This document shows, piece after piece, positions 8,016 through 14,337 of a DNA stretch of 64,000 nucleotides. Origin of the DNA: UBA4416 sp036676295. GTDB lineage: Bacteria > Bacteroidota > Bacteroidia > B-17B0 > Aurantibacillaceae. Under the pieces are notes generated by a model. That model was not told the origin of the DNA. It ran no database searches and saw only the letters and a program-made list of their open reading frames with translations. The first letter of the stretch is position 1; the number at the start of each line of letters is the position of its first letter. Made by a program: the position numbers and the translations under genes. The stretch spans positions 243,240-307,239 of the forward strand of contig JAKFDE010000031.1 of NCBI GenBank assembly GCA_036676295.1, in the 5' to 3' direction.

Positions 8016-8528
8016 TTACTCTAATTTTTTAAAAGCCACATTATCACCAATCTTCCAGCGATCACTTGTATGATAAATATATTTGAACCTTATGATGAAT
8101 TTATCTTTACCGGATTCAAAATAAATTTCCATAGAATTAAATACAACATCTTTATTTTTATCTGGAATTGAGTCAAGAGCATTAGTAACTATTCTCTCTA
8201 TTTTTTCAGTTTTAGTATACGTTGCGTTATTCCAATTAACCTTAAAATAGGTTGTATCCTCGCGAAACCGTTGACATTTAGTTTTAAACTTTTGTATATG
8301 ATAGGGTTGCTTTTTAATCATATTTTTAGTCTCATTTGAATTCAATTCTACTTTGTACAACTTACTTATTTCTATCATATCAGTTCCATTAATCACCAAC
8401 GAATCTAGCCTATTCAGATTATTTGATTTAAAACTCGAGAAGATCGCTTCTCCAAGCTGCTCATAACTCTTTTGTGCGTTGCTCGTTAACGAAACACTTA
8501 CTAATAGAAACAGTAAAGTTATTTTCAT
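8016..8528 (-). CDS. Small secreted protein of unknown function
   Basis: A 170-residue protein with a signal peptide (MKITLLFLLVSVSLTSNAQ) and a soluble domain rich in K, N and aromatic residues, with motifs such as GEAIFSSFKSNNLNRLDSLV and DRWKIGDNV at the end. The layout resembles small periplasmic SnoaL/NTF2-like Bacteroidota proteins but I cannot assign it. Its ATG overlaps the stop of the upstream pentapeptide gene (ATGA at 8525-8528), so the two are translationally coupled and were probably acquired or are expressed together. Confidence 0.7.
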   Translation of the reverse strand: MKITLLFLLVSVSLTSNAQKSYEQLGEAIFSSFKSNNLNRLDSLVINGTDMIEISKLYKVELNSNETKNMIKKQPYHIQKFKTKCQRFREDTTYFKVNWNNATYTKTEKIERIVTNALDSIPDKNKDVVFNSMEIYFESGKDKFIIRFKYIYHTSDRWKIGDNVAFKKLE

Positions 8529-9106
8529 AATGTATTATCTATTTCAATGTCATATTTATACAAGAGCCCTGCAATTTCTGATAAAGAGAACTTTGCTTTT
8601 TTGAGACGGTTTATTTCAGGATCGATGGAATAATTGAAAGATGTACGAAAGTCGGCTTTTTCTAAAATGGTATTTTCGAATTTTGCCCCTGTTAAGTCAC
8701 ATTTATCAAACAGAGCCGAAGTCAGATCAGATTGTATGAAATCGACTTCCTGTAATTGTGAATTTTTAAACCATGTCTTTTTTATTTTCTTTTGGTAAAA
8801 AGAAGAATGATTTAAATTGCAATTTTCGAAACTAACGGTAAAACCAAACTCGTTACAGTTTTCAAAAAGAAGCCCCAATAGTTTACAATCTTTAAATTTC
8901 ACATCTCTAAACATCGTTCTGGTGAGTTTAGCCAGACTTAAATTGCAAGCTGTAAAGTCACAATCAAAAAACTTCATATCAGTCAGATCCGCATTTGACA
9001 GATCGCAGTTACTGAACACACAATTTTCATATTCGCCTTTTGCCAAGGGCTCTAAAGTGAAGTTAATCTTATCGAAGGTTTTTTCTTGTATATAAACTTG
9101 GTTCAT
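8525..9106 (-). CDS. Pentapeptide-repeat protein
   Basis: 193 residues made mostly of pentapeptide repeats of the form A(D/N)LxF or C-D-L-x-x between residues ~25 and 165, for example NCDLSNADLTDMKFFDCDFTACNLSLAKL and SDLTSALFDKCDLTGAKFENTILEKADFR. These fold into a right-handed square beta-helix. Length and the two-part layout resemble Qnr/McbG-type DNA-mimic proteins that bind gyrase, but many pentapeptide proteins have other or unknown roles, so resistance cannot be claimed. Overlaps the downstream secreted-protein gene by 4 bp; 11 bp separate it from the DUF1801 gene at 9118. Confidence 0.85.
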   Translation of the reverse strand: MNQVYIQEKTFDKINFTLEPLAKGEYENCVFSNCDLSNADLTDMKFFDCDFTACNLSLAKLTRTMFRDVKFKDCKLLGLLFENCNEFGFTVSFENCNLNHSSFYQKKIKKTWFKNSQLQEVDFIQSDLTSALFDKCDLTGAKFENTILEKADFRTSFNYSIDPEINRLKKAKFSLSEIAGLLYKYDIEIDNTL

Positions 9107-9117
9107 TATTTCTTCTG

Positions 9118-9513
9118 CTATTTTAATCTTTCTAAAACACCTTTTCGCTTCACGATGTTTTTATAATCCCATTGAATGTCTCTGGATTTTTTAAGCCAGC
9201 GTTTCAAATCTTTGGTATTAATTTGTTCGACTGAAGTATAGGTAATTGTAGCATCTTTGAATTTGCCACTTTTACCTGGCAGTAACAATTCTTCTTCAAA
9301 GCTCACACCACTCCAAAACATTAAACGTATCCCGTCTTTTAACTTACTGTAGCCGGTAATAGGATTACCATCTAAAAACCAAACAGGATGTGCATGCCAA
9401 ATTTTGTTTTCTGCTTCGGGTAAATGGCGACTAATTTCTTCTGCCAATACATTGCAAATTTCTTTGTCCTCAATAGATTGAGCGTTGTTGTAGGTTTGGA
9501 TGTCTTTGTTCAT
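9118..9513 (-). CDS. DUF1801 domain protein
   Basis: A 131-residue cytoplasmic protein with the DUF1801 core: AENKIWHAHPVWFLDGNPITGYSKLKDGIRLMFWSGVSFEEELL and a C-terminal LKRWLKKSRDIQWDYKNIVKRKG. It is only distantly like the DUF1801 protein at 5967-6350. No catalytic site is known for this family. It lies on the minus strand in the accessory block, just downstream of a decayed attC-like sequence (9549-9581), which fits a cassette origin. Confidence 0.8.
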   Translation of the reverse strand: MNKDIQTYNNAQSIEDKEICNVLAEEISRHLPEAENKIWHAHPVWFLDGNPITGYSKLKDGIRLMFWSGVSFEEELLLPGKSGKFKDATITYTSVEQINTKDLKRWLKKSRDIQWDYKNIVKRKGVLERLK

Positions 9514-9548
9514 TTTTTTATTAATCTAAGTTTAATCAATGTTTTGAT

Positions 9549-9581
9549 GCCAGGCACATTGGGAAATTGCTTGCTGTTAAC
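9549..9581 (-). repeat. Decayed attC-like left arm
   Basis: On the minus strand, just after the stop of the 95-residue gene, TTAACAGCAAGCAATTTCCC and the following ATGTGCCTGGC closely resemble the left arm of the full attC-like site (TAACAGCACCTTTGCCCAAT, GCGGGC). The matching right half with a GTTRRRY core is absent before the next ATG at 9513. Confidence 0.45.
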
Positions 9582-9593
9582 CAGTCGTACTTT

Positions 9594-9881
9594 TCACTTC
9601 CATTGATACGCAGCTTCATTTGCAAGTTGCTGGCAAACACTTTCCTCAAGATTATATTTTTCTTTTAGGATTTCTGTTGTCTTTTTATAACCAATTTTCA
9701 GATCAGAATAATTCCAGTTTTCAAAATTTATAGCTGTCGCCCAAATACTTTTAAATAATTCTAATTCATTAGTATCCTTAATATTGTCTTGCATGTGTTT
9801 TTCAAAACTAATTTGTCTACCAGAATTTGCATACGATAGTATTATCTGAGATATTTTTTCAATAAGAGTGTTGTCTTGCAT
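9594..9881 (-). CDS. Small protein of unknown function, cassette gene
   Basis: A 95-residue, probably helical cytoplasmic protein (for example LIEKISQIILSYAN and GYKKTTEILKEKYNLEESVCQQLANEAAYQWK). No signal peptide or membrane segment; I recognise no family. The ATG at 9881 lies 22 bp after the core of an attC-like site (GTTAGAT at 9909-9903, minus strand), the usual position for the start of an integron cassette gene. That, and its small size, suggests it entered as a gene cassette. Confidence 0.6.
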   Translation of the reverse strand: MQDNTLIEKISQIILSYANSGRQISFEKHMQDNIKDTNELELFKSIWATAINFENWNYSDLKIGYKKTTEILKEKYNLEESVCQQLANEAAYQWK

Positions 9882-9902
9882 TATTGGCGTCTAAAGTATG
9901 CG

Positions 9903-10077
9903 ATCTAACGTTTTGGAACTTTGCATAGTGCAGTTTGAAACTGCTTCTAACCGAAAGCTTTTAACGAAGATAAATGTTTTGTAGCCATTTGCAAAGCAAA
10001 ATAAATGTCTTTCTCGAAGCGACCGCTTTTGCAAATGCTTATACTTCTGCCCGCATTGGGCAAAGGTGCTGTTAGGC
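9903..10077 (-). other. attC-like cassette recombination site
   Basis: On the minus strand the site starts with GCCTAAC (10077-10071, fits RYYYAAC) and ends with GTTAGAT (9909-9903, fits GTTRRRY). The stop codon of the PhyH gene lies within GCCTAAC and the next gene starts 22 bp after the core. Inside are a strong inverted repeat (CATTTGCAAA / TTTGCAAATG) and the small palindrome GCAGTTTCAAACTGC, plus partial pairing of the outer arms (CTTTGC). At ~175 nt it is longer than most attC sites (about 55-150), and no integrase is in the window. Confidence 0.6.
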
Positions 10078-10779
10078 GTTGGCTTTTTCAGCCCAGTTAA
10101 GTTCTGCGTCTAGGTCAACATTGGATAATTCAATATGAATTACTCGTCTTTGATTATTGTTTATTGTCCGACTAGAACTATGGAGTAGGAGAGGTCGCAT
10201 AAACATAATACCTCCTTTTGGAACAGAGCAGGTTGTTTCATTCTCTTTTCTCCAATCGATTGTTTCTGGTCTGTAAATACCTTTGAGGTGTGATTTTGGA
10301 ATTATTTTTAACGCACCATTATTTTCGTCTGTGTTGTCAAGATGAATACGAATTGTATAAATGCTATTCAAAATGTCTAACGGTGGCTGAACTGCAAACT
10401 GATTTTGCTTTACTGTCCACGGTCCGTAATTAGCAATTTCTGCTTTTTTGTCGACCGAAATGGTTAAGTCCTGATGATATGAAACAAACCAATTTGATTG
10501 CTGTGGTTTGTCGAAATAGATTGATTTAACAACAAAGTAATTGTCACCCAAAATGTTTTTAATTGTTGCCTTTAATTTGTCATTGAATATGAGTGTTTGT
10601 AAGCCTGGAAATTCTTTTAAGAATTGTCTAATTGCAAACAGGTCAGCAGATTTACGAAATGTAGATTTGGAGGTGTCAGCAGATTTTATGAATTCCAAGA
10701 TTGTATCGATTTCTTCGTCCGAGTATATATTGTCTAGAACTGTAAAGCCTAATTCATCAAGTTGTTGTTTATATATCAT
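10072..10779 (-). CDS. Phytanoyl-CoA dioxygenase (PhyH) family protein
   Basis: A 235-residue Fe(II)/2-oxoglutarate oxygenase of the PhyH superfamily. The iron triad is visible as H102-x-D104 (SYHQDLTISVD) and distal H200 (FMRPLLLHSSSRT), with R211/R212 placed to bind the 2-oxoglutarate carboxylate. GALKIIPKSHLKGIYRP is the usual family segment between them. The substrate is unknown; small PhyH enzymes of this length hydroxylate diverse metabolites. Its stop codon is inside the first core of the attC-like site, as in integron cassettes. Confidence 0.85.
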   Translation of the reverse strand: MIYKQQLDELGFTVLDNIYSDEEIDTILEFIKSADTSKSTFRKSADLFAIRQFLKEFPGLQTLIFNDKLKATIKNILGDNYFVVKSIYFDKPQQSNWFVSYHQDLTISVDKKAEIANYGPWTVKQNQFAVQPPLDILNSIYTIRIHLDNTDENNGALKIIPKSHLKGIYRPETIDWRKENETTCSVPKGGIMFMRPLLLHSSSRTINNNQRRVIHIELSNVDLDAELNWAEKANA

Positions 10780-10829
10780 AGCGCCTTAGTGCTTTCGTTT
10801 AATATTTAGGTCTTTAATTAGATGATGAT

Positions 10830-11363
10830 TTATGCTTTAAATTCAAAATGCGCAAGCTTGATTTTTCCAAACCAACTATCTTCATTGTTTTTTATTTTTC
10901 TTACCCCAACAACGAGCCCATTAATATTAACATCAGGATGAACATTTTTTTGTCCTAGAACATTTACGACTTGACTATCATCTAAAAAGACAAGTCCATT
11001 AAAACAATCTAAAACACTTTTTATTAAATTGTCAATATCAACTTCTTTAATTCTTTTTGCGTCCATTGTAACGTTTACAATTACCTCTAATTTAGTGGTA
11101 ATATCATATGGATGCTCATTTGTTAATTGTGATTTTATCAGTGTTTTGAAATGTTCTTCGAATATTTCTATACTTTGTTTCCCTTTTTTCTTTAAATATA
11201 AATCATGGTCTTCTGGAATATTATATTCTTTCCCATCATTTTTATTTATCAATTGAACATCTTTAAGAGGTTTAAATTTGTCTTGTTTAGTAGGGATTTC
11301 GTCACCACCCATAAAACCAATAAAGAAATCAAGTTCTGGATGTTGTTTTAATATAGCTTTCAT
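10830..11363 (-). CDS. RusA-family Holliday-junction endonuclease-like protein
   Basis: A 177-residue protein with the RusA signature at residues 105-140: IKEVDIDNLIKSVLDCFNGLVFLDDSQV. The acidic residues D109, D111, D119 and D128/D129 and K115 match the metal-binding and catalytic pattern of RusA, which cuts Holliday junctions as a dimer. RusA genes usually come from prophages or mobile elements; here there is no other phage gene, so it may be a lone cargo gene. A ~100-residue N-terminal part is longer than in E. coli RusA. Codon use looks like its AT-rich neighbours. Confidence 0.8.
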   Translation of the reverse strand: MKAILKQHPELDFFIGFMGGDEIPTKQDKFKPLKDVQLINKNDGKEYNIPEDHDLYLKKKGKQSIEIFEEHFKTLIKSQLTNEHPYDITTKLEVIVNVTMDAKRIKEVDIDNLIKSVLDCFNGLVFLDDSQVVNVLGQKNVHPDVNINGLVVGVRKIKNNEDSWFGKIKLAHFEFKA

Positions 11364-11470
11364 GGTTTTCTATGCTTGCACTTAACTTCTTTATAAGAGC
11401 TCTTCCACTCCTATTCTCTCAAATTTAACAAAATTACCCGATAATTTATAATTCAATAATGACAAGCTTA

Positions 11471-11530
11471 TAACCGAATTTAATCGTTTACAAATAACTA
11501 TACCCGAATCTAAACGAGTAATAACCGAAT
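11471..11530. promoter_or_regulatory. Direct repeats upstream of ssb (candidate operator)
   Basis: TAACCGAAT (11471), TACCCGAAT (11501) and TAACCGAAT (11522) are spaced 30 and 21 bp, near whole helical turns. TAATCGTTTA (11481) and TAAACGAGTA (11511) form a second 30-bp-spaced pair. A -7 box TACCTTTG lies at 11549-11556. The rest of the 11364-11640 gap shows nothing else clear. Confidence 0.4.
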
Positions 11531-11640
11531 AACCTTTTCTCCTCCACTTACCTTTGTCCTGTCGAAATGATGAAGCGCTTCAAAAAATCAAAACGACTTA
11601 ATTTATAGAAACGTATAATAATTTTTAAAACCAAAAAACC

Positions 11641-11982
11641 ATGAACAACTTAAGAAACCGCGTACAATTAATTGGACATTTAGGAGCAGCACCAGAAGTA
11701 AAAACCATCATCGGTGGTAAAAAAGTAGCTAAAATTGTAATTGCTACCAACGAAACCTATAAAAATCAAAAAGGTGAAAAAGTAACCGAAACCACCTGGC
11801 ATAATTTAACCGCCTGGGGTGCTACAGCCGATATCATAGAAAAGTATTTACAAAAAGGCGCCGAAATAGCCATTGAAGGTAAACTACGTAATAACAATTA
11901 CACGGATAAAGATGGCGTAAAACGTTATGTGACCGACATTGAAATTAATGAATTGGTGATGTTGGGAAATAAAAAAGCTTAA
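11641..11982 (+). CDS. ssb: Single-stranded DNA-binding protein, short form
   Basis: SSB coats single-stranded DNA during replication and repair. The OB fold spans nearly the whole 113 residues: NNLRNRVQLIGHLGAAPEVKTI, KVAKIVIATNETYKNQKGEKVTETTWHNLTAWG, IIEKYLQKGAEIAIEGKLRNNNYTDKDGVKRYVTDIEI. The disordered Gly-rich tail and acidic tip (DDDIPF in E. coli) that recruits partner proteins are missing; the protein ends at MLGNKKA. Many Bacteroidota have such a short SSB besides a full-length one, so this may be the accessory copy. Monocistronic, with repeated motifs upstream. Confidence 0.95.
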   Translation: MNNLRNRVQLIGHLGAAPEVKTIIGGKKVAKIVIATNETYKNQKGEKVTETTWHNLTAWGATADIIEKYLQKGAEIAIEGKLRNNNYTDKDGVKRYVTDIEINELVMLGNKKA

Positions 11983-11984
11983 CC

Positions 11985-12080
11985 CTTCGACTCCGCTCAG
12001 GGTGACAGTAATATGTCAGGTCGAGCGGAGTCGAGACCATTTAACAAGAACCCTTCTCGACTTCGCTCGAAGTGACAAAT
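11985..12080. repeat. Cluster of dispersed repeat units downstream of ssb
   Basis: Three related units follow each other: CTTCGACTCCGCTCAGGGTG (about 11984-12003), an inverted TGTCAGGTCGAGCGGAGTCG (about 12016-12035) and TTCTCGACTTCGCTCGAAGT (about 12054-12073). The first two can pair into a hairpin. No ORF. Confidence 0.65.
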
Positions 12081-12093
12081 TTAACGGGAAACA

Positions 12094-12128
12094 AAAAAGG
12101 CTGATTACAAATTGTAATCAGCCTTTTT
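12094..12128. terminator. Bidirectional intrinsic terminator, ssb / DUF4920
   Basis: AAAAAGGCTGATTACA pairs with TGTAATCAGCCTTTTT around a short AATT loop, with A-run on one side and T-run on the other. It sits between convergent genes and can serve both. Confidence 0.85.
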
Positions 12129-12146
12129 TATGTATTAAAATCTTAC

Positions 12147-12620
12147 TTATTTAATTACTAAAATTCCGTCTGCTAAAAAGCGAACTTCTTTTTTTGGTTC
12201 TTTAATGGCATCAATTTCTGCTTGTGATTTTTTTCCATCTTCGGCATAATGCTTTAATTCTGCTACGCTGGTAGTTTCATTCCAGACAATCCCTTCTAAC
12301 ACTACTGTTTTACCTTCGATAGCTGTTGGCACAAAAAACTCATAATCTTTCATTTTCACAAAAGCTGTTGTTTTATCATCAATTTTTAAATTCATCCAAC
12401 ATCCTTTTTTAGAACAAGAGCTTACTACTACAGCTTTGATCTTAACTTTGATGGTATCTTTTGATTGCAACATAACCGGTACACGAGCAATGCTCAAAGC
12501 TCCTTGTTCTGTAATTTTTGCTCCGTAAGTATCGCCCGGCAAGGCTTTACCTTCAGGTGCCTGAGCATTCATATTAATTGCTAAAAAAGCAAGTGCTAAT
12601 GATCCTATTAATTTTTTCAT
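12147..12620 (-). CDS. DUF4920 secreted protein
   Basis: A 157-residue exported protein: signal peptide MKKLIGSLALAFLAINMNAQ, then an OB-like domain with the family mark VVSSCSKKGCWMNLKI (two Cys three residues apart flanking KK-G, then Trp-Met) and GKTVVLEGIVWNETTSVAELKHYAEDGKKSQAEIDAI. DUF4920 is restricted mainly to Bacteroidota and has no known function; the paired cysteines could bind metal or form a disulfide. It is 32 bp downstream of the zinc-ribbon-like gene at 12653 and shares a bidirectional terminator with ssb. Confidence 0.8.
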   Translation of the reverse strand: MKKLIGSLALAFLAINMNAQAPEGKALPGDTYGAKITEQGALSIARVPVMLQSKDTIKVKIKAVVVSSCSKKGCWMNLKIDDKTTAFVKMKDYEFFVPTAIEGKTVVLEGIVWNETTSVAELKHYAEDGKKSQAEIDAIKEPKKEVRFLADGILVIK

Positions 12621-12652
12621 GTGGTTTTTATTTTAGTCTAACAAAGATAAAC

Positions 12653-13078
12653 TTATTTTGATATTTTACTAGAGTCAACGGGTGTTGTTTGATCTACTTT
12701 ACCGGTCTCCGGATCTGATTTTTGGGATTCATTGGGGTATTCTCGTTGCACCGCACCCATGCAACTGCTGGTAAAAGCTACTAATCCGGTCAATATGCTC
12801 AAAAATGCAACGCGAGCCGGTGTAAAACTAACCTTCTGCTGAATACTCTCTTTTAACTTCCACAGAAAACGTTCTAACCCATTTCCCTCGTTTAATTGGG
12901 CTGATTTGAACCGACCACACACCTGTTCAGTAGAACTATTCTGAAAATAGTGTTTGATCTGCTGTTCAGTCATGTTCGTGAAATCAATCACAACTTTTTG
13001 GCAAGACCGGCAAAAGCGTCCATCAACGGATGGCGACATTGCTTTATAGTTTTCATGACAGGGAGTTTCTATTTTCAT
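12653..13078 (-). CDS. Cys-rich N-terminal domain membrane protein, Bacteroidota type
   Basis: 141 residues. The first ~60 residues hold a recurring Bacteroidota module: C7-HENY...MSPSVDGRFC-RS-C...VIDFTNMTEQQIKHYF...VCGRF, four cysteines that look like a zinc ribbon. A membrane segment follows (about residues 87-107, ARVAFLSILTGLVAFTSSC) and then a short polar tail rich in S, T, P and D. In other members the tail is longer or carries a carboxypeptidase-regulatory domain. Function unknown. Lies upstream of the DUF4920 gene, probably the same transcript. Confidence 0.65.
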   Translation of the reverse strand: MKIETPCHENYKAMSPSVDGRFCRSCQKVVIDFTNMTEQQIKHYFQNSSTEQVCGRFKSAQLNEGNGLERFLWKLKESIQQKVSFTPARVAFLSILTGLVAFTSSCMGAVQREYPNESQKSDPETGKVDQTTPVDSSKISK

Positions 13079-13139
13079 GACCGGGATTTTTAATGAATTT
13101 ACATTTATTTATTCGGTTTTCCTCATAAGGTAACCCAAA

Positions 13140-13793
13140 CTAATTTACAGGAATGATCTTTCCATTTACAAGATCAAAATTGACATCACCGCGTATTTTA
13201 AAATTGGAGGTGTAAGCAAAATCATTATTAGGTAACCACCCTTTTTTAAATTGGTCGATGATAATAAACAAACCGTATTCATCACCCGCAGCGCAAAACC
13301 AATCTAAATTACCAAAATATATGGGCACTTCTTTAATCGTATTGATCCGATGATAAATGTCTGCTACGTTATTTATGGATATGCCTATTTCACTTATACA
13401 TAAGAACTGTTTGGCATTAAATGCTTCCTCAGAATTTATATTCAGATTTTTACGGGCAATTAATTCTACGATATTTTTATCCGGATCATAAAAATAAATA
13501 GACTTGGCGTTCCAATTTATAAAATCAACCAGTTCTTCTCCCTGATAGGTCAATACATTTACACGCTGTTTTAACCAGGCTAAGGCTTCGTGTTCTTGAT
13601 TAGAAGGAATATTAATGGCAAAATGATAAGGCTTGGCTTCAGGAGAATAAATTAATTCTAAAATAGTATCGCCAATTATTAATTCAGCAGAAGTTTTGGT
13701 TTCGCTGATCACCTCTACTCCTAAAACATTTTTATAAAAATTTGTTTGAGAAATAAGGTTAGGAGTATATATGATTAAACGATTGATTTTCAT
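13140..13793 (-). CDS. VOC family protein, two-module
   Basis: A 217-residue vicinal-oxygen-chelate protein. Module one (residues 1-115) is well formed: INRLIIYTPNLISQTNFYKNVLGVEVI, PYHFAINIPSN, SIYFYDPDKNIVELIAR (DPDKN turn and final Glu). Module two (about 128-215) is more diverged, with EIGISINNVADIYHRIN and a final GDVNFDLVNGKIIPVN. The two-module plan suggests an internal fold as in extradiol dioxygenases or bleomycin-resistance-like proteins, but substrate cannot be inferred. It is 27 bp downstream of the GNAT gene. Confidence 0.8.
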   Translation of the reverse strand: MKINRLIIYTPNLISQTNFYKNVLGVEVISETKTSAELIIGDTILELIYSPEAKPYHFAINIPSNQEHEALAWLKQRVNVLTYQGEELVDFINWNAKSIYFYDPDKNIVELIARKNLNINSEEAFNAKQFLCISEIGISINNVADIYHRINTIKEVPIYFGNLDWFCAAGDEYGLFIIIDQFKKGWLPNNDFAYTSNFKIRGDVNFDLVNGKIIPVN

Positions 13794-13820
13794 ACATCCT
13801 TAAAATCATTTCTAAACTAT

Positions 13821-14270
13821 TTACAACACTAATTTCAACTTAGGCCCTGTAAACACAAAACCACAACGTTCATAAAACGCTACCGTACGCTTCCATCGTT
13901 CTTCGGTTGGCGCTGTTACATCTATACGTGTCCAGCCTTTTTCTTTTGCAATATGTTTCACATCGGTAATAATTTGCGAGCCAATATTATTGGAACGAAA
14001 ACCCGGCTTGATAAACATTTCATCTATTAAACCATATTTGCCTCCGGCATAAAATGATTGACACTCCGTAAGGGTTACTAAACCTGCAATTTCGTGATTA
14101 TGATCGTAAGCCAAATAAACTTCGGTTTGTTTGGAATCTAAAATTTCTTTAACCAATCGTTCATTCAAATAAACAACAGACTCTTCTTCTTCCCCTAACT
14201 CAATGTATAAGTCTTTCAGTAATTGAATGATCAGCGGAATAGAATCGATATTTGCCTTTTCCAGTTTCAT
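13821..14270 (-). CDS. GNAT family N-acetyltransferase
   Basis: A 149-residue acetyl-CoA-dependent acyltransferase. The first motif is the helical start MKLEKANIDSIPLIIQLLKDLYIELGE; the central beta strands include IAGLVTLTECQSFYAGGKYGLIDEMFIKP. The pyrophosphate-binding turn is GFRSNNIGSQIITDVKHIAKEKGW, with the Q/RxxGxG/A pattern in the form RSNNIG. The end, VAFYERCGFVFTGPKLKLVL, is the usual FYERCGF close. Substrate unknown. Upstream of the VOC gene in the same direction. Confidence 0.9.
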   Translation of the reverse strand: MKLEKANIDSIPLIIQLLKDLYIELGEEEESVVYLNERLVKEILDSKQTEVYLAYDHNHEIAGLVTLTECQSFYAGGKYGLIDEMFIKPGFRSNNIGSQIITDVKHIAKEKGWTRIDVTAPTEERWKRTVAFYERCGFVFTGPKLKLVL

Positions 14271-14337
14271 ACCTTACAATGTTTAAATGCTTATATAAAG
14301 TTAAGACTTATTTGCTTCAAATGATAATACAGTAATG

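Noticed and set aside
8525..9106. Quinolone-resistance Qnr gene
   Set aside because: Only pentapeptide architecture is shared; Qnr-specific loops cannot be confirmed from sequence reading.
10830..11363. Prophage remnant around the RusA-like gene
   Set aside because: No capsid, tail, lysis, integrase or replication gene nearby.
8000..11400. A full integron
   Set aside because: Only one complete attC-like site and one half are seen; no integrase or attI in the window.
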